Positions 1 through 5,973 of a stretch of DNA of 7,685 nt are shown piece after piece. The notes under the pieces are model-generated. The model saw nothing but the letters and a program-made list of their open reading frames with translations. It ran no database searches and was not told where the DNA came from. The DNA comes from Hyphomonadaceae bacterium. GTDB lineage: Bacteria > Pseudomonadota > Alphaproteobacteria > Caulobacterales > Aquidulcibacteraceae. The stretch spans positions 1 to 7,685 of the forward strand of contig JAEUMU010000045.1 in the NCBI GenBank assembly GCA_016791325.1. The letters run 5' to 3'. The stretch's first letter is position 1. Each line of letters starts with the position of its first letter. The position numbers were made by a program, and so were the translations under genes.

Positions 1-27
1 CTTTGGTTGAGTTCAACGAAACATCTC

Positions 28-57
28 GCCCCGGCCGTCGCGCCGGGGCTTTCTTTT
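28..57 (+). terminator. Rho-independent terminator of an upstream plus-strand gene
   Basis: A perfect 8-bp GC stem (GCCCCGGC at 28-35, GCCGGGGC at 42-49) with a 6-nt loop is followed directly by the T-rich run TTTCTTTT (50-57, one C). The T-run is on the plus-strand side, so it terminates a transcript entering from the left, whose gene is not in the window; an in-frame end cannot be established. On the minus strand the hairpin is followed only by GAGATGTTTCG, so it would be a poor terminator for the gene ending at 69, though the convergent layout leaves partial bidirectional use possible. Confidence 0.8.
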
Positions 58-68
58 CCGCGACGGCG

Positions 69-494
69 CTACTCTTCCCCGTCCAGATCCATTTCCAGAA
101 TGCTCATCGTCAGCACCTGGCCTTCGTCTTCGTCCACCGAAACGGTGCCGACGAATTCGTCGTGCACGTACACTTCGGCGGAATCCGTCTTGCGCGGGCG
201 GGCCCGCACGTCGAGATCGGCGGCATGCAGAATCTGACGCAGCGCCGTCTGCACGCGCGCGCGCTCCGCATCGTCGATCGGGGCGTTCTTCTTGGCGCCT
301 GCCGCGCGCGGCACGACAAGGCTGATCGAGTAGGAGAGCTCACCCTCCTCCTCATCACGCAGCAAATCGGCCACGCGCTTGCCATCGACCAGCACGTCCG
401 CTTCCTCCGCCCCGCGCGAGACCACGGAAACGGTTGGCGAGCCCAGCAATTTGCTCAGATATGCGCCCAGGCGCGTGCATTCGGCAGCGTTCAA
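69..494 (-). CDS. DUF3126-like protein with a tandem duplicated domain
   Basis: A 141-residue acidic cytoplasmic protein with no signal or membrane segment. Two halves resemble each other and the roughly 70-residue alphaproteobacterial DUF3126 family. Residues 4-61 and 76-137 align with about a two-residue gap: AE at 4-5 and 76-77, Leu13/Leu85, Val24/Val96, Arg27/Arg99, DVLV (33-36) with EVYV (107-110), DEEEG (47-51) with DEDEG (121-125). The second half is closer to the family as I remember it (RPRKTDSAEVYV near 99-110). Function is unknown. The start is TTG at 494: no in-frame ATG exists before the last dozen residues, and a strong ribosome site lies 6 nt upstream. It is last of a minus-strand row below gatA. 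Family assignment is from memory; the internal repeat is seen directly. Confidence 0.82.
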   Translation of the reverse strand: MNAAECTRLGAYLSKLLGSPTVSVVSRGAEEADVLVDGKRVADLLRDEEEGELSYSISLVVPRAAGAKKNAPIDDAERARVQTALRQILHAADLDVRARPRKTDSAEVYVHDEFVGTVSVDEDEGQVLTMSILEMDLDGEE

Positions 495-500
495 GACCGG

Positions 501-506
501 CTCCTT
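501..506 (-). promoter_or_regulatory. Strong ribosome binding site deciding a TTG start
   Basis: Read on the minus strand, AAGGAG sits 6 nt upstream of the TTG at 494. This near-consensus Shine-Dalgarno site is the main reason to accept the rare start codon for the DUF3126-like gene. Confidence 0.75.
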
Positions 507-548
507 CCGAGAGGCTGTAACTTGCCCCCCGGGCGCCTCAGGTCAAGA

Positions 549-836
549 TCAATCGAACTCCCAATGTGTGGCTTCGCGGCGCAAGTGGCGCCCGTACAGG
601 AAGGCGAACAGCCCAATCCCGCCGAACAAGCTCATGACAGCCACATAATCATACATGCCGTCGTCGATCGCGTCGCGCAGCGTGAAGGGCGTCGAGAATG
701 CGATCACGGCCAACGCCACGCCCACGGCGACGCCGGTTTTGATCAGCACGTCGCCGAAGAAATAGTTGCGGTCGATCTCCCCGCGGGGGCGGCGATGCGG
801 CTTGGCGGCGGAGGCGGCGGGTCTGCGCTTGGACAT
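549..836 (-). CDS. Small two-helix inner membrane protein, unknown function
   Basis: A 95-residue protein with a basic, Arg/Lys-rich head (residues 3-18), then two hydrophobic segments at about 29-50 and 62-81, and a charged tail ending RREATHWEFD. The positive N-terminus and the RHLRR after the second segment suggest that both ends face the cytoplasm. No family was recognised. The ATG at 836 has no clear Shine-Dalgarno site. The gene lies 49 bp downstream of the 1278-886 gene and 54 bp before the DUF3126-like gene, all on one strand, so cotranscription is possible but not shown. Longer overlapping frames on the other strand look like antisense shadows rich in Arg, His and Ala. That this is a real gene is supported mainly by its sensible membrane-protein composition. 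Confidence 0.7.
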   Translation of the reverse strand: MSKRRPAASAAKPHRRPRGEIDRNYFFGDVLIKTGVAVGVALAVIAFSTPFTLRDAIDDGMYDYVAVMSLFGGIGLFAFLYGRHLRREATHWEFD

Positions 837-885
837 AAGCTAGAGCGTAACGGGATTCGCGCACGCGCGCCCGCACGCGCCGCGC

Positions 886-1278
886 TCAGCGTTTCCGGCC
901 CGAAACCATTACCGGCGCAGCAGGCTCAAGCTCGTAGGATATGACGCAAGAGCGCGCCTCATCCTTCACTTCCTTGCTGCAATTGCTTGCAGCGAACGCT
1001 TCGGCCAGTTGCCGCGCGCGCTGCAGGTTGGGCCCCCAGCCGTTCTGCGTGTCGTAGAGCACCGCGAACGCGCTCCACGGCATCATGGTTTGACCCAGCG
1101 TCGGGCTTTCAAAGATGCGCTCAATGGTCGGTTGAAAGAAGCCCAGGCGCGCGGCCAGCGTGCCCGTTTCCGCGCCATTCAGCTCATCCAGGAACTCGCG
1201 CCACGCATGGTTAGCGCGCTGGCACATCTCGATCAGCCGCGTATCCCCGCGCCCCAACCGTTCCAACAATTCGTGCAT
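886..1278 (-). CDS. Hypothetical protein, 130 residues
   Basis: No family was recognised. The product looks soluble, has no signal peptide, and is helical in character (HELLERL, RANHAWREFLDEL, QRARQLAEAFAASN). It has three cysteines (19, 100, 111) and a short basic end (GRKR). An in-frame TGA lies ten codons upstream of the ATG at 1278, so a longer protein with a signal peptide is excluded. A weak AAAGG-like ribosome site lies about 10 nt before the ATG. It follows gatA on the same strand after 77 bp. That gap holds only a weak CCTTC/GAAGG hairpin without a T-run, so read-through from gatA is possible. Function cannot be inferred; GatB, which might be expected near gatA, this is not. Confidence 0.68.
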   Translation of the reverse strand: MHELLERLGRGDTRLIEMCQRANHAWREFLDELNGAETGTLAARLGFFQPTIERIFESPTLGQTMMPWSAFAVLYDTQNGWGPNLQRARQLAEAFAASNCSKEVKDEARSCVISYELEPAAPVMVSGRKR

Positions 1279-1355
1279 AATCAGGCCGCCTTTCGCGGCA
1301 GCACGTCATCACGGCAGGCGCCATAACGCAGCCCTTCACACCTGGAAGGCGCGCT

Positions 1356-2834
1356 TCACACCCACCATTTCGCCGCTTTGGCCTTAAAGCCCGCCGCCTT
1401 CTCCAAAGCAGCGCTCACCGCGAACACGCTCTCTTCGTCCAGCGCCTTGCCGATCACTTGCAGCCCCAGCGGCAAACCTTGGCTATCTGTCGCTGCCGGC
1501 AGCGCCAGCGCGGGCAGGCCCGCCAGGTTCGCCGTGACGGTGAAGATGTCGTTCAAATACATCGCCACCGGATCGCCGCTCTTTTCGCCCAGGCCGAACG
1601 CCGACGAAGGCGTGGCCGGTGTGAGGATGGCGTCCACCTCCGCGAACGCATCGCGGAAATCCTGCGCGATGCGCTGGCGCACCTTTTGCGCGCGCAGGTA
1701 ATAAGCGTCGTAATAGCCGGCGCTCAAAACGTAGGTGCCGATCAGAATGCGCCGCTGCACCTCCGCGCCGAAACCCTTGGCGCGCGTCTGCTCATACGAC
1801 CCGACCAGATCCTTGCCCGTCACGCGCGCGCCGTAGCGCATCCCGTCATAGCGCGCGAGGTTGGACGAAGCCTCCGCGGGCGCCACGATATAATAGGCCG
1901 GCAGCGCGTATTTGGTGTGCTTGAGGCTGATCGGCTTAATCGTCGCGCCTGCATCCTTCGCCCAAGCGATCCCCTGCCGCCACAGATCCTCGATCTCCTG
2001 TGGCATGCCGTCGACGCGGTATTCTTCCGGCACGCCGATCGTCATGCCCTTGATCGAACGCTGGCAGGCCGCGCGGAAATCCGGCAGCGCATTCGGCAGC
2101 GATGTGGAATCCCTTGGATCGTGGCCGGCCATGCTCTGCAGCAGCATGGCGCTATCCTCGACCGTTTTCGCAATCGGCCCGGCCTGATCGAGTGAAGACG
2201 CGAACGCCACGATCCCCCAGCGCGAGCAGCGCCCATAGGTCGGCTTGATGCCGACTGTGCCGGTGAACGCCGCCGGCTGGCGGATCGAGCCGCCGGTATC
2301 CGTCGCCGTCGCGCCCAGGCACAAATCCGCCGCTACAGAAGCCGCGCTGCCGCCCGACGAACCGCCCGGCGTGAGCTTTGTATCCTCATTGCCGCGCCGC
2401 CACGGGTTCACCACATTACCGAACGCGCTGGTTTCGTTGGACGAGCCCATCGCGAACTCATCCATGTTGAGCTTGCCCAGCATAACCGCGCCATCGCGGA
2501 AGAGATTGGCGCTCACCGTGCTTTCATATGTCGGCTTGAACTCGCCAAGAATGTTCGAGCACGCCGTCGTACGCACGCCTTCGGTGCAGAACAAATCCTT
2601 GATGCCCAGCGGCGCGCCCTCAAGCGGCCCGGCTTGTCCTGCGGCGCGGCGCTTATCGCTTTGCGCCGCCTGCGCGCGCGCCTTCTCCGCCGTGACGACG
2701 ACATAAGCGTTCAGATGCGGATTGGCCTTCTCGATCGCGCCAAGGAAAGCGTTGGTGATTTCGGCGGAAGAGAATTGTTTCTTCTCCATCCCGTCGAGCG
2801 CTTGAGCCAGGGTGAGCGTGGTGAGATCAGTCAT
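1356..2834 (-). CDS. gatA: Asp/Glu-tRNA amidotransferase subunit A
   Basis: Amidase subunit of GatCAB, the cytoplasmic complex that turns misacylated Glu-tRNA(Gln) and/or Asp-tRNA(Asn) into Gln-tRNA(Gln) and Asn-tRNA(Asn). GatA hydrolyses glutamine and supplies the ammonia. At 492 residues it is full length for the family. The amidase-signature Ser-cisSer-Lys triad is visible: Lys79 in GIKDLF, Ser159 in PGGSSGGS, Ser183 in [10 protein letters not shown]. GatA-specific stretches include the [14 protein letters not shown] region (121-134), [19 protein letters not shown], and [20 protein letters not shown], which separate it from general amidases. The ATG at 2834 gives the expected N-terminus; the ribosome site is weak (GTAAGTGA). 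It lies 43 bp downstream of the GNAT gene and looks like the third gene of gatC-GNAT-gatA. The partner GatB must be encoded elsewhere. Confidence 0.98.
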   Translation of the reverse strand: MTDLTTLTLAQALDGMEKKQFSSAEITNAFLGAIEKANPHLNAYVVVTAEKARAQAAQSDKRRAAGQAGPLEGAPLGIKDLFCTEGVRTTACSNILGEFKPTYESTVSANLFRDGAVMLGKLNMDEFAMGSSNETSAFGNVVNPWRRGNEDTKLTPGGSSGGSAASVAADLCLGATATDTGGSIRQPAAFTGTVGIKPTYGRCSRWGIVAFASSLDQAGPIAKTVEDSAMLLQSMAGHDPRDSTSLPNALPDFRAACQRSIKGMTIGVPEEYRVDGMPQEIEDLWRQGIAWAKDAGATIKPISLKHTKYALPAYYIVAPAEASSNLARYDGMRYGARVTGKDLVGSYEQTRAKGFGAEVQRRILIGTYVLSAGYYDAYYLRAQKVRQRIAQDFRDAFAEVDAILTPATPSSAFGLGEKSGDPVAMYLNDIFTVTANLAGLPALALPAATDSQGLPLGLQVIGKALDEESVFAVSAALEKAAGFKAKAAKWWV

Positions 2835-2877
2835 CGGTTCACTTACAAATGAGCGACAAGATATGGGGGCGAAACGC

Positions 2878-3339
2878 TCACGTCAGCGCCTTTTCGTAAA
2901 ACGCGTTCCACGGGCTCGGCGGATAATCCAGCACCACGTCGCATGTCACGAACCCGCCGCGCTCATACACGCGCTTGGCCGCATCGAAATTGGAGCCGGT
3001 CTCCAGCACCACGCGCCCGCAGCCTTCGCGCCGCGCCAGCGTTTCGATCGCGGCCAAAATAGCCGCGCCCACGCCGAGCCCGCGCGCGCCCGGCGCCACG
3101 AACATGCGCTTCACCTCGCCGACACCGCCTGCATGCCGGCGCAGCGCGCCCATGCCCAACGCCGCGCCGCCCTCGTCGCGCGCCACGAACACGGTCGTAT
3201 CCGCCGCCGCCATCTGCTCCACCGTCATGTGATGGCGAAACTCAGCCGGCGTCAGCTCGTAGGTATATTCGTTCAGCGCCTGCACCAGCGCGCGCACGTC
3301 GTCCTGCAGCGGCGTTTCGATGGCGATGGTGAAGCTCAC
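2878..3339 (-). CDS. GNAT-family N-acetyltransferase
   Basis: A 153-residue single-domain protein of the Gcn5-related N-acetyltransferase fold, expected to move an acetyl group from acetyl-CoA to an unidentified amine. The acetyl-CoA pyrophosphate loop (motif A) is clear at about 75-95: [17 protein letters not shown], with the Q/RxxGxG/A pattern as R86-G-L-G-V-G91. The following helix ([15 protein letters not shown]) and the motif B region around 111-130 (VLETG, then VYERGGF with Tyr125) also fit. The GTG start at 3339 overlaps the gatC stop as GTGA, and AAAGG in the end of gatC provides a ribosome site, so translation is probably coupled to gatC. Position between gatC and gatA suggests co-expression with the amidotransferase, but nothing in the sequence gives a substrate. 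Confidence 0.93.
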   Translation of the reverse strand: MSFTIAIETPLQDDVRALVQALNEYTYELTPAEFRHHMTVEQMAAADTTVFVARDEGGAALGMGALRRHAGGVGEVKRMFVAPGARGLGVGAAILAAIETLARREGCGRVVLETGSNFDAAKRVYERGGFVTCDVVLDYPPSPWNAFYEKALT

Positions 3340-3626
3340 TCCACCACCTTTGGCACCACGAAGAACCCGTCCTCCGCCTTCGGCGCATTCGCCAGCACGC
3401 GCTGAGAATCGCCGCCATCGGTGACGACATCGTCCCGCATCGGCAACGCCAGGCCCTCAACCGCGCTTGTCATCGGCTCGACGCCTTCGACGTCCACCTC
3501 ATTGAGCTGCTCGATCCACGCCATAATGCCGTTAAGCTCCGCCGCCATTGGCGCCACGCGCTCTTCAGGCAGCGCCAGGCGCGCCAGCTTGGCCACCTTG
3601 CGGACTGTTTTTTCATCAATGGACAT
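3336..3626 (-). CDS. gatC: Asp/Glu-tRNA amidotransferase subunit C
   Basis: Small subunit of GatCAB that wraps around and stabilises GatA and contacts GatB. The 96-residue length is typical. Family features visible are VRKVAKLARLAL near the start (8-19), the central amphipathic helix with LNGIMAWIEQLNEVDVEGVEPM (about 31-52), LPMRDDVV (61-68), and the C-terminal [17 protein letters not shown]. It is first of gatC-GNAT-gatA, joined to the GNAT gene by a 4-bp overlap. The ATG at 3626 has no Shine-Dalgarno site; a TATAAG box ends 8 nt before it, which would suit a leaderless or near-leaderless mRNA. The lipoprotein gene upstream on the same strand ends 31 bp before it. Confidence 0.96.
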   Translation of the reverse strand: MSIDEKTVRKVAKLARLALPEERVAPMAAELNGIMAWIEQLNEVDVEGVEPMTSAVEGLALPMRDDVVTDGGDSQRVLANAPKAEDGFFVVPKVVE

Positions 3627-3634
3627 GCGCGGGG

Positions 3635-3661
3635 CTTATAGGTGAGGCCCCAGCCGTTCAA
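3635..3661 (-). promoter_or_regulatory. Candidate promoter for gatC, possibly giving a leaderless mRNA
   Basis: On the minus strand, TTGAAC (3661-3656) and TATAAG (3640-3635) resemble -35 and -10 boxes with a 15-bp spacer, shorter than the usual 16-18. The -10-like box ends 8 nt before the gatC ATG, which would put the transcript start at or next to the start codon. The -35-like box overlaps the TGA of the lipoprotein gene. This is inferred from pattern only. Confidence 0.33.
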
Positions 3662-4086
3662 GAGCCTGCGGCGCTACAAATCCCGGTCCAGGTCTTAACG
3701 CCGTCGGCGTCGGCTTGGCGAAGCGAAAAGGTGCGCAAATCGGGGGCGATTTGCAGGTGGGCGTCATATTGCGTGCGCTCGCGCGTGTGCATCCGGGCGG
3801 CCCAGCCGGGCGCGGGGGAGCTCGTGGGCGTGAACTGGGCGTCCTCGCAGCCCGTGGCGATGCAGAATCGCCCCGCCCCGCCGCGCTCGGGAACCAGGAG
3901 AGAAATGTGCAATGTCATCGTCTCGGGGGCGGCGGCGCCACAACCGCCCGGCGGGCATTGCTGCAGATCCCCCGCGTCACAGGCCAGATCGACGCCCAAC
4001 GCGAAAGCTGGCGGGGCGGTCTCGGCGGCGGGGCCCACGCAGGCGCCCAATATGAGCGGCGCGGCAATCAGAAGCATTCGGATCAT
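3658..4086 (-). CDS. Predicted lipoprotein with six mature cysteines, unknown function
   Basis: A 142-residue protein with a short type II signal peptide: MIRMLLIAAPLILGAC, lipobox L13-G14-A15-C16. Val at +2 after the cysteine does not suggest inner-membrane retention. Besides Cys16, the mature part has Cys36, 44, 49, 75, 80 and 137, enough for three disulfides in an oxidising periplasm. The second half (FCIATGCEDAQF at 74-85, then YDAHLQIAPDLRTFSL, ending VKTWTGIC) looks like a small beta-rich domain closed by disulfides. No family was recognised. The ATG at 4086 is taken because the signal peptide starts there; AGGGG lies 12 nt upstream, rather far. It diverges from ruvX across 49 bp and ends 31 bp before gatC, with a separate promoter proposed for gatC. 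Confidence 0.8.
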   Translation of the reverse strand: MIRMLLIAAPLILGACVGPAAETAPPAFALGVDLACDAGDLQQCPPGGCGAAAPETMTLHISLLVPERGGAGRFCIATGCEDAQFTPTSSPAPGWAARMHTRERTQYDAHLQIAPDLRTFSLRQADADGVKTWTGICSAAGS

Positions 4087-4135
4087 CGCGCCAATGAACC
4101 CCTAAGCTTGACGTGAAGCAAGCGCGCGCCGACTG

Positions 4136-4624
4136 ATGCGCATTCCCATGCCTTTGATGACGCCGCCCGAATTCGCCGCCGCCCTGCCAGCGCGCGCGGC
4201 GATTCTCGGCGTCGATCCGGGCGAAAAGCGCATTGGCGTGGCCGTGAGCGATCTGACCCGGCTCATCGCCTCTCCACTCGACACCATCGCCCGCGCCAAG
4301 TTCGCCGCCGACGCTGAAGCGCTGTTCAAGCTTTATGACGCGCGCCAGTGCGCCGGCATGGTCATCGGCCTGCCGCTCAACATGGATGGCTCGGCGGGCC
4401 CGGCTGCGCAAAGCGCGCGTGCGTTCGCGCGCAATCTCATCGCCCAGCGCGATACGCCGCTGCTGCTGTGGGATGAGCGACTCTCTACCGCCGCTGTCAC
4501 GCGCACCTTGATTGAAAGCGACGCCTCGCGCCGCCGCCGCGGCCAAGTGGTGGATAAAATGGCCGCCGCCTACATGCTTCAAGGCGCGCTCGACGCGATG
4601 CAGGAACGGCGCGGCGATGCCTAG
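4136..4624 (+). CDS. ruvX: RuvX/YqgF-family nuclease, 16S rRNA processing
   Basis: RNase H-fold protein of the YqgF family, annotated as Holliday junction resolvase-like and known in E. coli as an essential factor for maturing the 5' end of 16S rRNA. At 162 residues it is slightly longer than the usual 130-150 because of an N-terminal extension. Conserved blocks are LGVDPGEKRIGVAVSD (24-39, Asp27), the GLPLNMDGS loop (78-86), LWDERLST (111-118, Glu114) and VVDKMAAAYML (138-148, Asp140). Asp27, Glu114 and Asp140 match the three acidic active-site positions. Starts at 4136, 4148 (Met5) and 4157 (Met8) are all possible; none has a strong ribosome site, so the true N-terminus is uncertain. Its last 8 bp overlap the permease gene. 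It is divergent from the lipoprotein and gatC. Confidence 0.95.
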   Translation: MRIPMPLMTPPEFAAALPARAAILGVDPGEKRIGVAVSDLTRLIASPLDTIARAKFAADAEALFKLYDARQCAGMVIGLPLNMDGSAGPAAQSARAFARNLIAQRDTPLLLWDERLSTAAVTRTLIESDASRRRRGQVVDKMAAAYMLQGALDAMQERRGDA

Positions 4625-5534
4625 CGTGCTCTCGGCGCTGGCGCCGGTTTTTATTCTGATCGCGTTGGGCTGGCTGGCGCGCAACCGGCGCATCGCCGAA
4701 CCGGAAGCGTTCGCCGCGGTCAACCGCTTCGGCTATTTCGTGCTCTACCCCGCTTTCCTGTTCACGATCATCACCGACGCCGATTTCGCCAGCGGCGACG
4801 CCGCCCCGTTTGTGGTGGGCGTGCTCGGCGGGTTCACGGTGATGATGCTGCTGGGCCTGGCGCTGCGGCTGGTGGTGCGCGGCGATGGCCCCGCCTACAC
4901 CAGCGTTTTCCAGGGCATGCTGCGCTGGAACGGCTTTCCCCTCCTGGCTGCGGCCCCCGCCATATACGGCCCGCGCGGGCTGGAGCTGATCGGCCTGGCG
5001 TTCGGGCCGTTGGTGTTTCTGGTCAACATCGTCGCCGTTGCGGTGCTGGCGCGGTGGGGCGCGGCGAAGGCTTCGAGCTGGCGGGCGGTGCTGGATCAGA
5101 TTCTGATCAATCCGCTGATCCTGGCGTGCGCCGCCGGACTCGCCGCACAAGCCATCGGCATCACCAATTTTGGGCCGCTTAGCGATGCGCTGCGCCTCGT
5201 TGGGCAAGCGGCCATGCCAATCGCGCTCATCACGGTGGGCGCGGGGCTGGATTTTAAGGCGCTGCGCGCCGATGGCGCCAAGGTCGCGCTCGCCGCTGTG
5301 CTCAAACTCGCGGTCGCGCCCGCCGTCATCTGGGGCGTGGCCACAGCCTGCGGCGCGAGCCCTTTGGGCGCGGCCGTGGCCGTCGGCATCGGCGCCACGC
5401 CCACGGCCGCCGCCGCCTACACGCTGGCGCGGGAAATGGGCGGCGACGCCCGTCTGGCTGCGGCCATCATCACCGCCACGACCATTGCTTCAGCCGTCAC
5501 CATGCCCATCGCCATCGGCCTTGCCCTGCCTTAG
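4617..5534 (+). CDS. AEC-family (auxin efflux carrier-like) permease
   Basis: A 305-residue integral inner-membrane protein of the auxin efflux carrier family, whose bacterial members move small organic anions; the substrate here is unknown. About ten hydrophobic segments are visible, roughly at 5-21, 36-52, 64-87, 106-118, 122-146, 158-180, 194-212, 222-243, 247-266 and 279-303. Family landmarks are VNRFGYFVLYPAFLF (35-49), MPIALITVGAGLD (200-212), LKLAVAPAVIW (229-239) and the C-terminal TPTAAAAYTLAREMGGD followed by AAAIITATT. The frame is open further upstream, but the ATG at 4617, inside the end of ruvX (8-bp overlap), puts the first helix correctly and suggests translational coupling. 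Its TAG shares bases with the TAA of the gene on the other strand. Confidence 0.93.
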   Translation: MPSVLSALAPVFILIALGWLARNRRIAEPEAFAAVNRFGYFVLYPAFLFTIITDADFASGDAAPFVVGVLGGFTVMMLLGLALRLVVRGDGPAYTSVFQGMLRWNGFPLLAAAPAIYGPRGLELIGLAFGPLVFLVNIVAVAVLARWGAAKASSWRAVLDQILINPLILACAAGLAAQAIGITNFGPLSDALRLVGQAAMPIALITVGAGLDFKALRADGAKVALAAVLKLAVAPAVIWGVATACGASPLGAAVAVGIGATPTAAAAYTLAREMGGDARLAAAIITATTIASAVTMPIAIGLALP

Positions 5535-5812
5535 CGTTTGAACAGGTCGCCCTGTGGCGGCGCGTTGCGCAGCGGCTCGACCGGGGCGCTGGCGCCCACA
5601 ATCATGTCTGGATCTTCCTCGAAACCCGGGTGGTTGGTGGGATCGACCACATAGGTCTTTTCCTGTGTGGCCGGCTCCAACGGGGCGTGCGCGCGCGCAG
5701 GTTCAGCCGCCTCGGCCCGGCCCGCGCCCAGCCCGGCCACAACCGCCGCCAAAGCCAGGCCAACCGGCCGCAGAGCCGGCAGTTCGTCGCGTTTGGGATG
5801 CGCATGCTTCAT
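5531..5812 (-). CDS. Small secreted (periplasmic) protein, unknown function
   Basis: A 93-residue product with an export signal: basic head with K2, K7, R8 and R15, hydrophobic core PVGLALAAVVAGLGA (16-30), and a likely signal peptidase I site after AEA (33-35). The mature part, about 58 residues, is Pro-rich and acidic, with EKTYVVDPTNHPGFEEDPDM in its middle, and ends GDLFKR. It has no cysteine and no family I recognise. The frame is open to 5935, but the ATG at 5812 is chosen because GGAG lies 7 nt upstream and the signal peptide begins there. It is convergent with the permease, sharing the TTAG at the stops, and divergent from pyrB. Confidence 0.75.
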   Translation of the reverse strand: MKHAHPKRDELPALRPVGLALAAVVAGLGAGRAEAAEPARAHAPLEPATQEKTYVVDPTNHPGFEEDPDMIVGASAPVEPLRNAPPQGDLFKR

Positions 5813-5819
5813 GTCGCAA

Positions 5820-5823
5820 CTCC
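5820..5823 (-). promoter_or_regulatory. Ribosome binding site deciding the start at 5812
   Basis: On the minus strand GGAG lies 7 nt before the ATG at 5812. This selects the 93-residue signal-peptide form over longer in-frame starts up to 5935. Confidence 0.65.
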
Positions 5824-5900
5824 ATCTTCTGCCCGTTCGACCCGCCCGTTCCCGCCTTGAGAACAAAACGGATACAAGCCGGAGTCCAAGGCGGCAATAG

Positions 5901-5922
5901 GGCTGAAACAAAATTGTTCGCC
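5901..5922. promoter_or_regulatory. AT-rich imperfect dyad in the divergent intergenic region
   Basis: AACAA (5907-5911) and TTGTT (5914-5918) form a near-palindrome with two A residues between. It is extended outward by G5905-C5919 and GGC/GCC (5901-5903 with 5920-5922), with single unpaired bases at 5904 and 5906. It stands out against the GC-rich surroundings and lies 51 bp before pyrB and about 88 bp before the secreted-protein gene. The two-base centre fits a DNA operator better than an RNA hairpin. The rest of the 161-bp gap shows no convincing consensus promoter. Confidence 0.3.
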
Positions 5923-5973
5923 ATACGCTCGCCACGCTTGCGGCGGTTCGGACACACGGCTTAACAAGCGCCC

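Noticed and set aside
6..17. Small inverted repeat GTTGA/TCAAC
   Set aside because: Five base pairs with a 2-nt centre next to a real terminator; too short to distinguish from chance.
3..944. A 313-codon plus-strand open frame
   Set aside because: It runs antisense across three better-supported minus-strand genes and the terminator; its product is full of Arg, His, Ala and Gln with no domain, as expected of shadow frames in GC-rich DNA.
1336..1354. Hairpin CCTTC/GAAGG downstream of gatA
   Set aside because: The stem is only 5 bp and no T-run follows on the minus strand, so it does not qualify as an intrinsic terminator.
1458..2195. A 245-codon plus-strand frame opposite gatA
   Set aside because: gatA is certain on the other strand and the frame encodes an Arg/His-rich low-complexity product without recognisable motifs.
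4512..4616. Upstream in-frame extension of the permease
   Set aside because: The added residues are Ala/Lys-rich, overlap the conserved end of ruvX, and would precede the first membrane helix without purpose.
3977..4723. A 248-codon minus-strand frame covering the divergent region and ruvX
   Set aside because: It is antisense to ruvX with all its conserved motifs; the translated product has shadow-like composition.
4497..5207. A 236-codon minus-strand frame opposite the permease
   Set aside because: The product is dominated by Gln, Arg, His and Ala, which is the reverse reading of hydrophobic codons in the permease gene.
5813..5935. Longer 134-residue form of the secreted protein starting at 5935
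   Set aside because: It would bury the signal peptide 41 residues inside; the ATG at 5812 has a good GGAG ribosome site.
5938..5966. Possible pyrB promoter TTGCGG-17-TTAACA
   Set aside because: Spacing is good, but the -10-like box matches the consensus poorly, so it is not listed as a feature.
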